Shown here: positions 37,301-43,850 of the stretch, in pieces | Numbering within the stretch: the stretch's first letter is position 1 | How the letters are laid out: each line of letters begins with the position of its first letter | Source of the DNA: Syngnathus acus | Taxonomy: Eukaryota; Chordata; Actinopteri; Syngnathiformes; Syngnathidae | Length of the DNA stretch: 64,000 nucleotides | Direction of reading: 5' to 3' | NCBI RefSeq assembly: GCF_901709675.1 | Contig: NC_051100.1 | Location: 4,090,001 to 4,154,000 of the forward strand | Notes under the pieces: generated by a model | The model's database searches: none | Seen by the model: the letters and a program-made list of their open reading frames with translations, nothing else | Told to the model about the DNA's origin: nothing | Position numbers and translations under genes: made by a program

Positions 37301-40300
37301 GCTGCAGTTTACTAAGTCAGTCATTTTTGTTGTTGTTTTGGGGCGAGGCTGGAACGGATTAACGACATTCCCATTCATTCCGATGGGGACATAGTATTCC
37401 CACTCTCATCTCAAGGCAATACTTCATGTGCCTTGGCCCAACAAACATTGGAGAACACTGAGCATCATTAAAATGCACACCTACAACAAGAAGACAAGTT
37501 TACTTCCCACAGAGCTGAGTGTAGCACTGCAGCACATGCTTGACAGTTTACGCGCTAGCCAAATCATCCAAACCTGATTTTATGGAATTTATCTGCTCGG
37601 GTTTCAGCACAGAAGCGGGAGGCCCTTTGAGGGTAACACAGCTTGCCAATAAACAACACACACTGCAAGATGGCGAAATGCTCGGGAACCCCGCCGCAGG
37701 AAGGGATGGTGGCTTTCCGCAGCTGAGCTCGGCCGACCGCTGTTTCCAAAGCGGCTTTTTTGTTTAATTCAAAGCAGATCCCCGCCGACAAAAGTACACC
37801 CTTTATTTCCCCGTTGTCTTCGCAGCGGCCGCCCAGTCGGATTACCTAACTTTGTGAAATCAATGAATAAACTTGTTCCTTTTCGGGTGTCTTTGATGCG
37901 GAACCCTCTCCAGCCTGTCCATCACAAAGACACCTGGAGAGGCCGTCTGTACTGTGTGCATATATATACATGAGCTTCCACTAGTCTGAGGGATCTGCTC
38001 ACCGCAGGGAAGGTGAGAAGCATAAAATAATAAGAAGCTGATTAAGAATTAACTGGATAAACCTATGCATCATCTCCCCCTAAAGGCACTTGGAGATAAA
38101 CGGGCTTTACCTGGTTATGTCGTAGCGCTGTTTTTAGCATGCTGGGATATTACAATTAATTGGCTAATGAGAGGGGGAAAAAAATGACTGTTTCCCTACA
38201 AGTACATTTCCATACTGTGTTGTTGAAAAGATTCTTGGCGCGACGCTGAGACGTTCTTTGTAGCCTCTTGCACTTCATTGTGCTTTAAATCGACTTAACA
38301 TTGCATATGTTTAGCACTAATCATATTCCGCATGTAGTGTTTTTCTTTGTCTAGCGCAGAGAGCTGAATGTATATCATTGTCACTGTATCTATAAAGCTT
38401 TATGCGCCTTGCTGTCTCGGGCAGGAGCAGCAAAGGAAGCAGAAATAACTTAAGGCACAGAGGCTTGATTCATTTCAAGGCTTGGCATCTAGTTTACATA
38501 TCGTACATTCCAACGGAATTTGTTTGCCTAAAATTCAATCTGGTTTTGCACATGATTTGCATATTATTATAGCTGGAGTTTTGCCAGTCGACACAAAATA
38601 GCCAACTTTGCTGTGACAAAGAGAAGGAGAGAGGGGAAAAAAACTCTTCTCGCAAATCGATGGTGTGAGTTGGCCAGTTCCTCGGTCAGTGGCTATACTT
38701 CAACTCGTGCTTGGCGGGTGTTTATTCAATCGTTACAAAGAGCCTAGAGGTAAGCTGTATTTTTTTTCTGTTGTTATCAACGGCTAATTTAATATTTTCT
38801 CTTAGTCAGCTAACATGATTTTATAGCATCAACGCTTCAGCTAACGCTAGCAAGTTCTCGGTTTAAAATAACGTTTGCCAAGTTATCAAACCAGGGATTG
38901 TTTTTACAGACAGTTAAAACTCATTTTTACTTTTTCAGGTATTAACGACACTTCATAATCTGTTCTTTTTTTAATCACCGACTTGTTTTGTAAATTCTGA
39001 CCTAGGGTATTTGTGTGGTGTACGCACAGCTAGCTAGCTAAATAAACACTGAAGTGGAAGAAATGCTCCAAATGGCAATAATCACCAAACTAAGTATAAT
39101 GGAGTTCTCTCCTTTCACATTTTCAGCAATTATCTTCAATTAATATATTTAGAAACAAATCGGTGAGTTCCCTTTTACGTAAACTGGCAAATGTGCAGCA
39201 GAATCATCTTCCCCCTCTTGCCAAGTGTCACTCTCCTCCATGTCAGCCCTCATTACCGTCCAAGTTGCCTTCCCGAGATGATGTAAGACTAAAGTTCACG
39301 CGCTGCCATATATCACCCAAGCCAGCTGATTGCTTTTCGACATCCTTTCAAGCATGTTCTTGAAGAGTCAAATGTTGGCTACGTGCGAAGGGTTCAACAT
39401 GGAGGTAACTGCCGCCTGACATTTGCATCCGCTCGGAAACATCCCTTCCGCCTAGCATTTAAGTGATCGTTCATCCTTGTTGGACAGTAGCTGTTAACTT
39501 TGTTGCTGAGCCATGAGAATCGATCGCTTAGCATTTGGCCTTTGACTGATTTAAAGTCAAGATATGATGTGTTTTGGAGCGTTCCGTCCGTGCAAGACCC
39601 GTAGAGACCATAAAAGTTTGGCTCTAAAAGGCTTACCTTGCATTAAAATATTGAACTTTTAAACTCAATCAAATCACCAAAAACTAGAAATATGGATTCT
39701 TTATAAAACAGTGCAATTAATACATTTTGAATCGACAGAATGCAAAATGCATTTTTAAAGGCATTAATTGTTCAAAATAATAAAGTTATCAAATTCATTA
39801 TAGAAAAATATGAACTTAAGAAAAGCATCCCTTTAAGTATCGGTGACTGATATCAGCAGTCTCTATGAAGACCGATACCATAAAATAAAGCCATCCAATT
39901 TATTGACAAAAGTGGAATTAATTCTTTCATTTAGCAAAATGATGGCACAACAGAGTCATAATGAGATGTAATAGTCCCCTTAAGAAGGCTACTAAAAAAT
40001 ACAAAGGCTGCATTATTTAAGGGCAATTTTGCAGCTTTTGATGATGAAACAGCACCAAACCGACTTATCGTAGCAAACGAGACAGGCGGGAATGGGTCTG
40101 AACGGCGTTCAGAACGCGGCTAGTTGGCACTAAAACAAAAACAAATTAGGATTCTCAGCCTTGTTAGTGTTACACTTTGTGACACTGAATCCATCACATC
40201 ACAAGACGTCAAGCAGTGCTGAGGAGGAAGCCGGCAAGATTGGTTCTAATACAGACCATTTCAAATTCAGCACAGTAATTGAGGAGCTCCTGAATGTTTA

Positions 40301-42854
40301 AGGCTGAAAGATGAAGGCAGCTTATTAAAATATGGCTAGAGATTCCTCCAGGGTTGCTCGGGGCAGGCAAAAAGATTTTTTATTTTTTTGTACCTTCATG
40401 ATAAAGAAGCCAAAAGATGGATAAAGCCATCAAAATATGCTGACATGAAAGTTTATAAGAAGCCACAAGCTTTTGAGATCCGCTCAATATTGAGATAGAT
40501 GAGAATCGCCCTTTTGGCAAGAGAGGCAATGAAATGCGCTGCTGCTGGTAAATCATTTATGCTTAAGGCGGGGCCTCAACCAACCTACCCACCGCACTCA
40601 CTCCACCCTCCATTAAACATTTCACTTCTGAATAAAAAAAAAAAAAGAGAAAATGCGTCTTCTCGGTGTTCTGCTAGCTCGCTTGTGAAACCTTCAAGCG
40701 TGTTGTTTGATTACCGCAGCGACTATGATCTCATCGGATATATTTAAACGGAAACACTGGATGCGAGCAACAGGATAGATGTGCACACGCAACGCTACCT
40801 TGAAATGATGAGAGGAGAATTAAAAAATCAAGAGCAATCATCCCTTCAGCGGGGTGAAAATTGAACTTGCACACGCAAATAGTATTTTAATAGACGAGTA
40901 ACAAAGCTAGCACTGCTCCAATCTCCAGATAATACATACTCTAATGAGATCCGATACAAGTCGAAAATTCTGTCTCGGATAACATCACTTCAAGGAAATG
41001 AAAAGAAGACTCACATGGTGCTCTGAATAAAATGATAAAGTGTGTTTGCCATTTATTTTAATACTAACAACTTTTATGGAATTTAGTTGGGAACCTTCTC
41101 TGCCTCCAATGGATTGAAATAACTACAAACTCTTGAAGGAGGACTGGCTGACTCCCAAATAAGGTGCGCTACAGTAAAGAAATGTCTTGCATAACTCATT
41201 CACTGCCAGCCCAGTTAAAATGGATCTTTGACGTCTATAGCCGTCAATGGTAGTGAATGAGTTTTTTTTTTTTTTAGGTATTTAAAATTGCTTAAAATAA
41301 CAATAGCTTGAGAGCAAGAGCATCAGATGAAAAAAATATATTGTTATGCTGCCTCATTTTTCCATTAATACTTGGGCTATTGGCGGGAACATTTTGAGAA
41401 TCACCGAACATAGCCTTCCAACTCGATTCCGCTTTTAAACCAACATGGTCCGTCTCAGATTGTATCTAGCGAGGCCGTGTCAGTTGTAAGCGAGCAAGAT
41501 GCCTTAAAACAAATTCATGCATATTTGAAGAGGCCTCGATAACCCAGTGCCCTTTTCACCAGCGTACACGAAAAGTCTATTAAGGGGGTTACCAGGACCT
41601 GCTGCCCTGATTCTGCTGCTTGGTTTCCTTACGAAAGACACCGAAAAAAAGAAGAAGAGGAAGAAAAGAGCAGAAACCTATTCCGCTGAGCCCGACTGTC
41701 ACGCGCAGCCCTTTATCTATTGAATTGATTTGAGCTGAGCTCCTCTACTGGCGCGAAAATCTCCAAGAGGCTACAGGGCAGCTTTTCGGGCCATCAACAT
41801 CACTGAAACGCCTCGCTTTCATTCAAGTGGCCTGATGAATTTTTAAAAGCACATAATCACATGGGCTGAATGGAAGTCACTGAATTATCAAAGGGTCTTC
41901 ACCTAGGAGAATTAATACGCATGGTCCACATCATTAGGAACACCTCCAATTAAGAACTCTGTTTGATTGACACTGTCAGACAGGCATTCATTTATTTGTT
42001 GTAGTTTTGCCTTCTTAGAGCTCAAATATGTGTTTACACTCTTTTTACTGTGTTGCGCCATGACACGTTTTGGCTGGGAAACATTAGTTGACAAACATGT
42101 GCTGATATTTTAAATACAATCCAGAAGCGTCCGAACGTTTAATTCCTCTTAAGACAAGCGCACATGATTCTTTCTCCATTAAAAGTGTCAAGACGAGCCA
42201 TGAGTGAGCACCCAATACTGCGTCAAAACAAAACACGTCCGTGCGTAAATTCCGAGCGCGTCTGGAACGGACACTCACGCTGCTGTTCTGGCCCGACCAG
42301 TGCACCATCGCCTGGTTGTGCGCGGTGTCCCCGGCCAGGGCGAAGGTGGAGCTGGCCAGCTGGACCTCCACCGAGTCGGCGTACGGAACTTCGTGCGCGC
42401 CATCGTCTCCCAAATCGGCCCAAGTCTCAGCGCCCCTCGCGCTTCTCCTCCTCGGGTCCTCATCCGCGGTTGAATCCACATCATCCCCATTTTCCTCGCT
42501 GTCCAAGTCGTTTCGGTCGTCAGGGAGGGAAAGTTTAGTCTGTTCTTCTTCTTGGAGACAACATGCGTCTTCTTGCCACGCCGCTTGTGGCTCGACTTTA
42601 GCTGAACTTTCTGCGAGCGCAGCGGTGACTTCGGGGCTGGCTTCGCCTTCGGTATATCCGACAAAGTCCCCAACTGGAATCTCTCCAAAATGCGTCAAAT
42701 CTTGCCCAAGGAACTCCCGGGGGGTCGCGCTGATGTGCGCCAAATGACCCGAGGGACTGCACCTCACGTCCGACGTGCAAGTTGGGGAGGAGAAGACACG
42801 CGTCCACTCGGAGGAGAAAATCAGAAAAAGGCAAAAAGCGAATCGCGGCGCCAT
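10267..42854 (-). CDS. sorcs1: SorCS1-type VPS10-domain receptor, 26 coding exons, 1203 aa
   Basis: The gene was assembled from 26 exons with GT-AG introns and unbroken phase (3612 nt including stop). It predicts a type I membrane sorting receptor. Visible modules: signal peptide about 1-23; acidic propeptide with RSAR at 137-140; VPS10 beta-propeller about 165-652 with Asp-box motifs at 216, 264, 305, 500, 578 and 619; a 10CC module with exactly ten cysteines (679, 696, 713, 728, 730, 737, 749, 764, 784, 799); PKD domain about 800-896 with VDFGDG at 842-847; a second beta-sandwich and membrane-proximal region to about 1097; transmembrane helix 1111-1129; cytoplasmic tail to 1203. Family members bind neurotrophin receptors, APP or sortilin and steer endosomal and synaptic traffic. 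SorCS1 is favoured over SorCS3 by words such as GPEGNIMIDLYE, VSENPYTSG and GVLGEPGE; SorCS2 is clearly more distant. The length fits SorCS1 and SorCS3. The start codon has a strong context and an in-frame upstream stop. The tail is unusual (see findings). Confidence 0.9.
10326..11232 (-). other. sorcs1 intron 25 (907 bp)
   Basis: No further exon recognised. Contains an 18-base C run at about 10397-10414 on the plus strand and AT-rich sequence. A TKEIP-type terminal exon was looked for here and not found by eye. Confidence 0.6.
11233..11387 (-). CDS. sorcs1: sorcs1 exon 25: cytoplasmic tail
   Basis: 155 nt, residues 1133-1185. KIPGLNTYTAEQPDKEQEVV aligns with the human SorCS1 tail KIPGINVYAQMQNEKEQEMI, so orthology of the start is clear. 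The rest is divergent. The Y-x-x-hydrophobic motif (YAQM in human) reads YTAE (1141-1144). If donor GTATGT at 11232 is not used, translation would run to a stop at 11150. Confidence 0.9.
11388..12994 (-). other. sorcs1 intron 24 (1607 bp)
   Basis: Single-copy looking sequence with poly(T) tracts; no named repeat or exon seen. The first 100 bases next to exon 25 are GC-rich. Confidence 0.55.
12995..13103 (-). CDS. sorcs1: sorcs1 exon 24: transmembrane segment
   Basis: 109 nt, residues 1097-1133. A Ser-rich stalk PLVDSSDSSHSST is followed by a single hydrophobic helix AIIMLVSVALMGLVVFAIY (1111-1129) and the stop-transfer KFKR. LVDSS resembles the SorCS3 stalk. Donor GTACAG. Confidence 0.94.
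13205..13304 (-). CDS. sorcs1: sorcs1 exon 23
   Basis: 100 nt, residues 1064-1097. LSQVLLSALNQDLVQFTLKA then GVQVNVYASRL, matching LNQNxVxFELKPGV. The acceptor follows a (CCCT)n tract (plus-strand GGGA repeat 13311-13335) that serves as polypyrimidine tract. Confidence 0.94.
13311..13335. repeat. (GGGA)n microsatellite beside exon 23 acceptor
   Basis: About six GGGA units on plus; on the transcribed strand it is (TCCC)n and forms the polypyrimidine tract of the exon 23 acceptor. Confidence 0.8.
13901..14441. mobile_element. 541-bp MITE with 25-bp perfect terminal inverted repeats, TA target duplication
   Basis: Starts CCGTTTTTTTCCATGTATAA and ends in its exact complement; the perfect match runs 25 bp on each side (through TGCGC). 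It is flanked by TA at 13899-13900 and 14442-14443, the target duplication of Tc1/mariner-type elements. Inside, CATGTATAATACGCACCC words recur near both ends as subterminal repeats. No transposase frame. The clean termini suggest a fairly young copy. Confidence 0.85.
15515..15665 (+). repeat. dispersed teleost repeat fragment (CATCC...TACACCCTGGA type)
   Basis: Begins TATCCATCCGTTCATTCTCC, continues through GGGGTCACGG, TCTATCCCAGC and GGGTACACCCTGGAATGGTCGCCA to GGGCACACA. This word order is familiar from repeats in many fish genomes (attribution from memory). A reverse-oriented copy lies at 28455-28560. Confidence 0.65.
15804..16017. mobile_element. MITE relic with ATTAGG.ACACCT inverted ends
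   Basis: ATTAGGGACACCTG at 15804 and AGGTGTACCTAAT ending at 16017 are near inverted repeats about 210 bp apart. The same end word (GGTGTACCTAATAAAGTGGC type) is present in each 235-bp unit of the hAT-borne array. Interior AT-rich, non-coding. Confidence 0.45.
16531..16665 (-). CDS. sorcs1: sorcs1 exon 22
   Basis: 135 nt, residues 1019-1063, phase 0. VTGISEDQLLVNVFPGLPTT then AEIFIVPERRN; VFPGLPTxAE is a family signature. Acceptor is preceded by a nine-base A run interrupting the pyrimidine tract only on its 3' side. Confidence 0.94.
16666..17042 (-). other. sorcs1 intron 21 (377 bp)
   Basis: A-rich runs near 16801-16830; nothing else seen. Confidence 0.6.
17043..17155 (-). CDS. sorcs1: sorcs1 exon 21
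   Basis: 113 nt, residues 981-1018. YFQSHILAFSSNLDDANPSL then SEWRTDIGRVVKRSVVQ; human has NLDDYNPDIPEWRRDIGRVIKKS here. Start of the membrane-proximal domain. Confidence 0.94.
17156..17494 (-). other. sorcs1 intron 20 (339 bp)
   Basis: Contains TTGGCCACCAGAGGGCAGTG at 17226-17245, a word shared with the dispersed repeats at 28822 and 43572, and a long T run. Confidence 0.6.
17495..17618 (-). CDS. sorcs1: sorcs1 exon 20: second PKD-like domain, second half
   Basis: 124 nt, residues 940-981. PLLSLDGGMSFTFTREGSHV then VTVQASVGN and the strand ending VAVY, matching human PLITLEGSISF and TVQVSAGN. Donor GTAAAT. Confidence 0.94.
17683..17816 (-). CDS. sorcs1: sorcs1 exon 19: second PKD-like domain, first half
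   Basis: 134 nt, residues 895-939. QVQLSAPSVAIKNKAVNFTT, then GTVTYYWWFDNKTE. The WWF (932-934) and NKT/NNT glycosylation position match human TYVWWYGNNTE. The following intron is only 64 bp. Confidence 0.94.
17848..18007. repeat. intronic direct duplication, 57 bp copies 103 bp apart
   Basis: CAAATTGTGCTGATGTTTTG... at 17848-17903 and CAAATTGTGCTACTGTTTTG... at 17951-18007 match over their whole length with few changes, ending TATATTTGAGGGAAT. The pair lies within the 264-bp intron 18. Confidence 0.8.
18081..18439 (-). CDS. sorcs1: sorcs1 exon 18: last 10CC cysteines and PKD domain
   Basis: 359 nt, residues 775-895, the longest internal exon. C784 and C799 complete the ten cysteines. The PKD fold follows: SVTVDFGDGTTISYVN (839-854), then GVKHVYGKVGIYQV and a terminal YLHVTC. 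Donor GTGAGT. Confidence 0.95.
18440..18541 (-). other. sorcs1 intron 17: 102 bp, in frame, no stop codon
   Basis: Intron between GTACAA (donor at 18541) and CTCTCAG (acceptor at 18440). Its length is 34 codons and the frame of exons 17 and 18 stays open through it, so retention would insert 34 residues after residue 775. The absence of these residues in the human protein argues that it is normally removed. Confidence 0.8.
18542..18655 (-). CDS. sorcs1: sorcs1 exon 17: 10CC module
   Basis: 114 nt, residues 737-775. DYGFERQVDGSC ... FWFVPSATSRDC ... ESFLNSTGY reading across the junction; holds C749 and C764. Donor G/GTACAA was chosen because joining it to the ATACCG start of exon 18 restores STGYRRALSNNC, aligned to human STGYRKVVSNNC. 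Confidence 0.9.
18656..20012 (-). other. sorcs1 intron 16 (1357 bp)
   Basis: Starts with a C16 tract after the donor. Otherwise no exon or named repeat seen. Confidence 0.6.
19992..20007. repeat. G16/C16 homopolymer abutting exon 16 donor
   Basis: Sixteen G on plus; on the transcript the order is exon, GTGAG, then C16. Confidence 0.9.
20013..20146 (-). CDS. sorcs1: sorcs1 exon 16: 10CC module
   Basis: 134 nt, residues 693-737. Contains C696, C713, C728 and C730 and ends in the split codon of C737: GEVCIMGMKRIF ... SCPCTEADFE. The donor GTGAG is followed at once by a run of 16 C on the minus strand (plus-strand G run 19992-20007). Confidence 0.94.
20283..20400 (-). CDS. sorcs1: sorcs1 exon 15: propeller end and first 10CC cysteine
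   Basis: 118 nt, residues 653-692. IFGHFSHRSEWQLVKIDF closes the propeller; RRC (C679) opens the ten-cysteine module. Donor GTACGT. Confidence 0.95.
20656..20763 (-). CDS. sorcs1: sorcs1 exon 14: sixth Asp box
   Basis: 108 nt, residues 617-653. LSFDEGRNWDKFSFTSSPLY then VDGVLGEPGEDTLIMT. Asp box S619-W626. VDGVLGEPGE is SorCS1-like. Donor GTAAGA. Confidence 0.95.
20881..20972 (-). CDS. sorcs1: sorcs1 exon 13 with tandem acceptors
   Basis: 92 nt, residues 587-617. AFQEEYSVFFLNQGGSLVAI, then HTPLPIRHIW. The chosen acceptor AG sits at 20973-20974 directly after a TG dinucleotide run, because it gives AFQEEYSV aligned to human IFEEEHSV. A second acceptor TTTTCAG nine bases downstream would start the exon at 20963 and drop three residues in frame. 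Confidence 0.88.
20973..21503 (-). other. sorcs1 intron 12 (531 bp)
   Basis: Ends in a short (TG)n tract beside the exon 13 acceptor; otherwise nothing recognised. Confidence 0.6.
21504..21580 (-). CDS. sorcs1: sorcs1 exon 12: fifth Asp box
   Basis: 77 nt, residues 561-586. SIFITSDAGNTWRE: Asp box S578-W584. Donor GTAGAC is weak. Confidence 0.93.
21581..21939 (-). other. sorcs1 intron 11 (359 bp) with (AAAT)n microsatellite
   Basis: Between 21680 and 21790 the sequence is dominated by TAAATAAATA repeats with interruptions. Confidence 0.75.
21940..22042 (-). CDS. sorcs1: sorcs1 exon 11
   Basis: 103 nt, residues 527-561. PYCSLHLHLHVSENPYTSGN then SKETAPGVIIAS. SENPYTSG matches SorCS1. Donor GTGAAG. 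Confidence 0.94.
22127..22273 (-). CDS. sorcs1: sorcs1 exon 10: fourth Asp box
   Basis: 147 nt, residues 478-526. VAGIKGVFLSNK ... TYITYNKGRDWRLLQAPATD; TYNKGRDW at 500-507 is the best conserved Asp box of the family. Donor GTAAGT. The next intron is only 84 bp. Confidence 0.95.
22274..23639 (-). other. sorcs1 intron 9 (1366 bp)
   Basis: Contains a transposon-end-like fragment at 22583-22650 and T runs near 23161; no exon recognised. Confidence 0.55.
22583..22650. mobile_element. DNA-transposon end fragment (GTCAAACTCAAGG...GGCC type)
   Basis: GTTGTCAAACTCAAGGCGCA then GGGGCCAGATCTGGCCC and TCATTTTATGTGG. This is a widespread fish repeat end by memory. A related end (ACAGGTGTCAAGCT.TAGTCCTCGGGGCC on minus) is built into each 235-bp unit at 5-8 kb. 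Confidence 0.5.
23640..23819 (-). CDS. sorcs1: sorcs1 exon 9
   Basis: 180 nt, residues 418-477, phase 0. DLQIISTDDNQVVAAIQDW ... QNDSYNLYMSESRG ... SSGGPEGNIMIDLYE. The last part matches SorCS1 (GPEGNIMIDLYE) rather than SorCS3 (GLMGNIIIELYE). Confidence 0.95.
23820..24738 (-). other. sorcs1 intron 8 (919 bp)
   Basis: No repeat or exon recognised. Confidence 0.55.
24739..24828 (-). CDS. sorcs1: sorcs1 exon 8
   Basis: 90 nt, residues 388-417, phase 0. VPTGGRSVHYVSYRRNSF then KLPKYTLPK. HYVSYRRN and LPKYxLPK are family-wide propeller strands. Donor GTAAGA. Confidence 0.94.
24829..25148 (-). other. sorcs1 intron 7 (320 bp)
   Basis: Nothing recognised beyond a CCCTCC-rich patch and an A run beside exon 7. 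Confidence 0.6.
25149..25267 (-). CDS. sorcs1: sorcs1 exon 7
   Basis: 119 nt, residues 348-387. SQYITCKLQNCSE, then FPGLIIPNSLVVQDEYVFIQ. The cysteine pair CKLQNC matches CRMQNC of SorCS1. Donor GTGTTG is weak. Confidence 0.92.
25268..25648 (-). other. sorcs1 intron 6 (381 bp)
   Basis: A (CAAA)n run at about 25317-25335; nothing else recognised. Confidence 0.6.
25649..25713 (-). CDS. sorcs1: sorcs1 exon 6
   Basis: 65 nt, residues 326-348. Encodes a divergent blade edge (SRLGLDKEQGMIHLEINVSEG) corresponding to the human stretch around DLVHLEARTVDG. Donor is GTCAGT, non-consensus at +3; phase to the next exon restores an Arg codon. Confidence 0.85.
25714..27970 (-). other. sorcs1 intron 5 (2257 bp)
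   Basis: Contains a GGTGTACCTAATAGATTGTCC transposon-end relic near 26089-26109 and otherwise low-repeat sequence; no exon recognised. Confidence 0.5.
27971..28044 (-). CDS. sorcs1: sorcs1 exon 5: third Asp box
   Basis: 74 nt, residues 302-326. LYVSVEFGRRWQLVHD then NVVPNRFYW. S305-W312 is a degenerate Asp box; VVPNRFYW matches SorCS1. Donor GTGAGC. Confidence 0.93.
28455..28560 (-). repeat. dispersed teleost repeat fragment, reverse copy
   Basis: On minus it reads GGCTTATCCTTTTAAGCGTC, then ACATTGGAGCCTTTCCCGGC and CCCCGGGATTGGTCGCCAGT, the same word order as 15515-15665. Confidence 0.6.
28690..29010. repeat. dispersed repeat with GGGGGCAGTA and GTTAGCATTAAGCTA words
   Basis: CACCTGGGGGCAGTATACAG, then AGTCATTCTTCACAGAAGAT and GTTAGCATTAAGCTAAACTG. 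The same words in the same order and similar spacing occur at 43565-43850, and pieces at 17226, 30205, 35735 and 50590 (reverse). Family not named. Confidence 0.6.
30522..30680 (-). CDS. sorcs1: sorcs1 exon 4: second Asp box
   Basis: 159 nt, residues 249-301, phase 0 on both sides. IMLLTDPEVESSLLISLDEG then ASYQK gives the Asp-box loop S264-Y271; LLFHPEQEDWILAYS is strongly conserved in SorCS1 and SorCS3. Donor GTAGCA is weak at +4. Confidence 0.93.
30938..31037 (-). CDS. sorcs1: sorcs1 exon 3: first Asp box
   Basis: 100 nt, residues 215-248. STDYGSTYEKL (216-226) is an Asp-box (S.D.G.T) motif of the propeller. NNKRK closes the exon before donor GTAAGT. Confidence 0.93.
31038..31659 (-). other. 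sorcs1 intron 2 (622 bp)
   Basis: AT-rich, with A-rich runs at 31320-31520; nothing recognised. Confidence 0.6.
31660..31727 (-). CDS. sorcs1: sorcs1 exon 2
   Basis: 68 nt, residues 193-215. Acceptor TTTCTAG, donor GTAAGA. Encodes VILMLTKYYDF...VTESSLW, the first propeller blade. Human SORCS1 has VILILTKLYDYNLG...ITESSLW here. Confidence 0.92.
34386..34690 (-). mobile_element. 3' end of a non-LTR retrotransposon with (GGAT)n tail
   Basis: On the minus strand a short frame (34668-34474) reads MRWLGHLIRMPPGRLPG, then RPRGRPRTRWRDY, the C-terminal end typical of fish LINE reverse-transcriptase proteins. It is followed by a GC-rich 3' part and ends CGGAAGAAG with about ten (GGAT) units (plus-strand CCAT 34391-34432). 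It is 5'-truncated at about 300 bp; the frame also shows a deletion relative to the WRDY...LGIP wording I remember, so it is dead. LINE clade not assigned. Confidence 0.8.
35846..36000. mobile_element. DNA-transposon (hAT-like MITE) fragment
   Basis: Begins TAGGGCTGAACGATTTTGAA AAATAATCAGATTATAT, with ATATTGCAATTTAATGAGATT inside: word order of a common fish MITE, recalled rather than searched. The other end is not clear. Confidence 0.45.
41193..41262. repeat. palindromic MITE, copy 2 (70 bp)
   Basis: Ends AACTCATTCACTGCCA and TGGTAGTGAATGAGTT are inverted repeats with one mismatch; the centre contains AAAATGGATCTTTGACGTCT and ATAGCCGTCAA. Related to 9281-9340 and 56783-56843. Confidence 0.7.
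42279..42854 (-). CDS. sorcs1: sorcs1 exon 1: signal peptide, propeptide, start of propeller
   Basis: Residues 1-192. ATG at 42854-42852 in the context AGCATGG (A at -3, G at +4), with an in-frame TAA 15 nt upstream at 42867-42869. The first 20-odd residues are a hydrophobic signal peptide. Residues 100-136 are strongly acidic, then RRRSAR (135-140) offers a furin-type RXXR cleavage site ahead of the mature N-terminus. AGDTAHNQAMVHWSG (174-188) is the family-defining start of the VPS10 domain. The donor GTGAGT lies at 42278. The propeptide is poorly conserved against human, as usual for this family. Confidence 0.92.
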
Positions 42855-43070
42855 GCTAAAACGATGTTAGATAGGCTTCATTTTTGGGGAGGTGCGCAAC
42901 AGTGATGCGTTTGTGTGTCATCCACCTGGTGGAGTGGAGCCGGTGAATGTGCGGAGGGGCGGTGCGGGCGACGAGTGCTCCCCTCCTGATGTGAGAGAGG
43001 AGGAGCTGGAGGCTGGATTCTGCATCAGCCAGCGTGATTTTTTAATGAAATCATCTATTTAAACAAAGGT
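42855..43070 (-). promoter_or_regulatory. putative sorcs1 5' UTR and promoter region
   Basis: The ~170 bases upstream of the ATG are GC-rich with a GC box (GGAGGGGCGG at 42953-42962) and a GA-rich patch. A TATA-like TTTAAATAG on minus lies at 43055-43063, which would place the start site near 43030. No cap-site evidence; inferred from composition and position. Confidence 0.35.
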
Positions 43071-43564
43071 GACACAAGTACTGGCAGGTTGCACCCACGT
43101 ATGAGTAGACTACAGATACATACGTGTGAAAAAAATACTTGAACTAATTTACCTAATTAAAAGTAGGGGGGGGGGGGGGGGTATAGAGGTGCACTGAAAA
43201 ACATGGTGTTGAATTTAGTAAATTTCATTTCGTCAAGTGGTTGCACAAAATAATTATCTTTGATGATGCCAGCTGATGCTGAATTTGCTAATAAGTGCAA
43301 ATGGAAATTAGACCTATACAGAAGTGCCTTGGCATTAGAATTTAATTTGTTGCATGACCACACTTGGGACTCAAAACACTTCAGGGTTTTCCCCACGGAA
43401 ATGAATTGAAATGCTATGAATTCATTGCCTGCCTCTTACATAAAAACCGAGAAAGTTTTAATAAAAATAATCACACTAGTTCCGTATAAAACATATTGTC
43501 CGAACATAATTAAAATCAAACCGTTTGTCCATCACAATTGATTCATTGCATATCCTTTTGTTGT

Positions 43565-43850
43565 ATGCAACTTGGCCACCGAGGGGCAGTATAAGAACTT
43601 CATCGTGACACAAATGGAGAAGACTTACACAAATACTATAAGGGACTCAGTCGACTGCTGTAAGATTAGTCATTCTTCGCAAATGATAAAGTATACATGC
43701 CTGTGAATATTGTTATATTATCTGCCAAGACATGTCGATGCGCTGTTTATGTTCAAATACCCGTTTGCTTATAAGGCTACGACTATCGATGCTATTCATT
43801 ACCCTGTCTATGACGTTTTGCATTGTGTGTTAGCATTAAGCAAACCGAAG
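43565..43850. repeat. dispersed repeat, second full-length copy (GGGGCAGTA ... TTAGCATTAAG)
   Basis: CTTGGCCACCGAGGGGCAGT, then AGTCATTCTTCGCAAATGAT and TGTGTTAGCATTAAGCAAAC, matching 28690-29010 in order and spacing. Confidence 0.6.

Larger units (their letters stand above)
31728..42278 (-). other. sorcs1 intron 1 (10.5 kb)
   Basis: A long first intron is typical of SorCS genes. Recognised inside: a LINE 3' end with GGAT tail (34386-34690), a hAT-type fragment (35846-36000), repeat pieces near 35590-35760, and a palindromic MITE (41193-41262). The remainder is single-copy looking; enhancers or alternative first exons may be present but cannot be shown from sequence alone. Confidence 0.6.

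Noticed and set aside
42241-42747. 168-codon plus-strand ORF opposite sorcs1 exon 1
   Set aside because: It is the antisense shadow of a GC-rich real exon.
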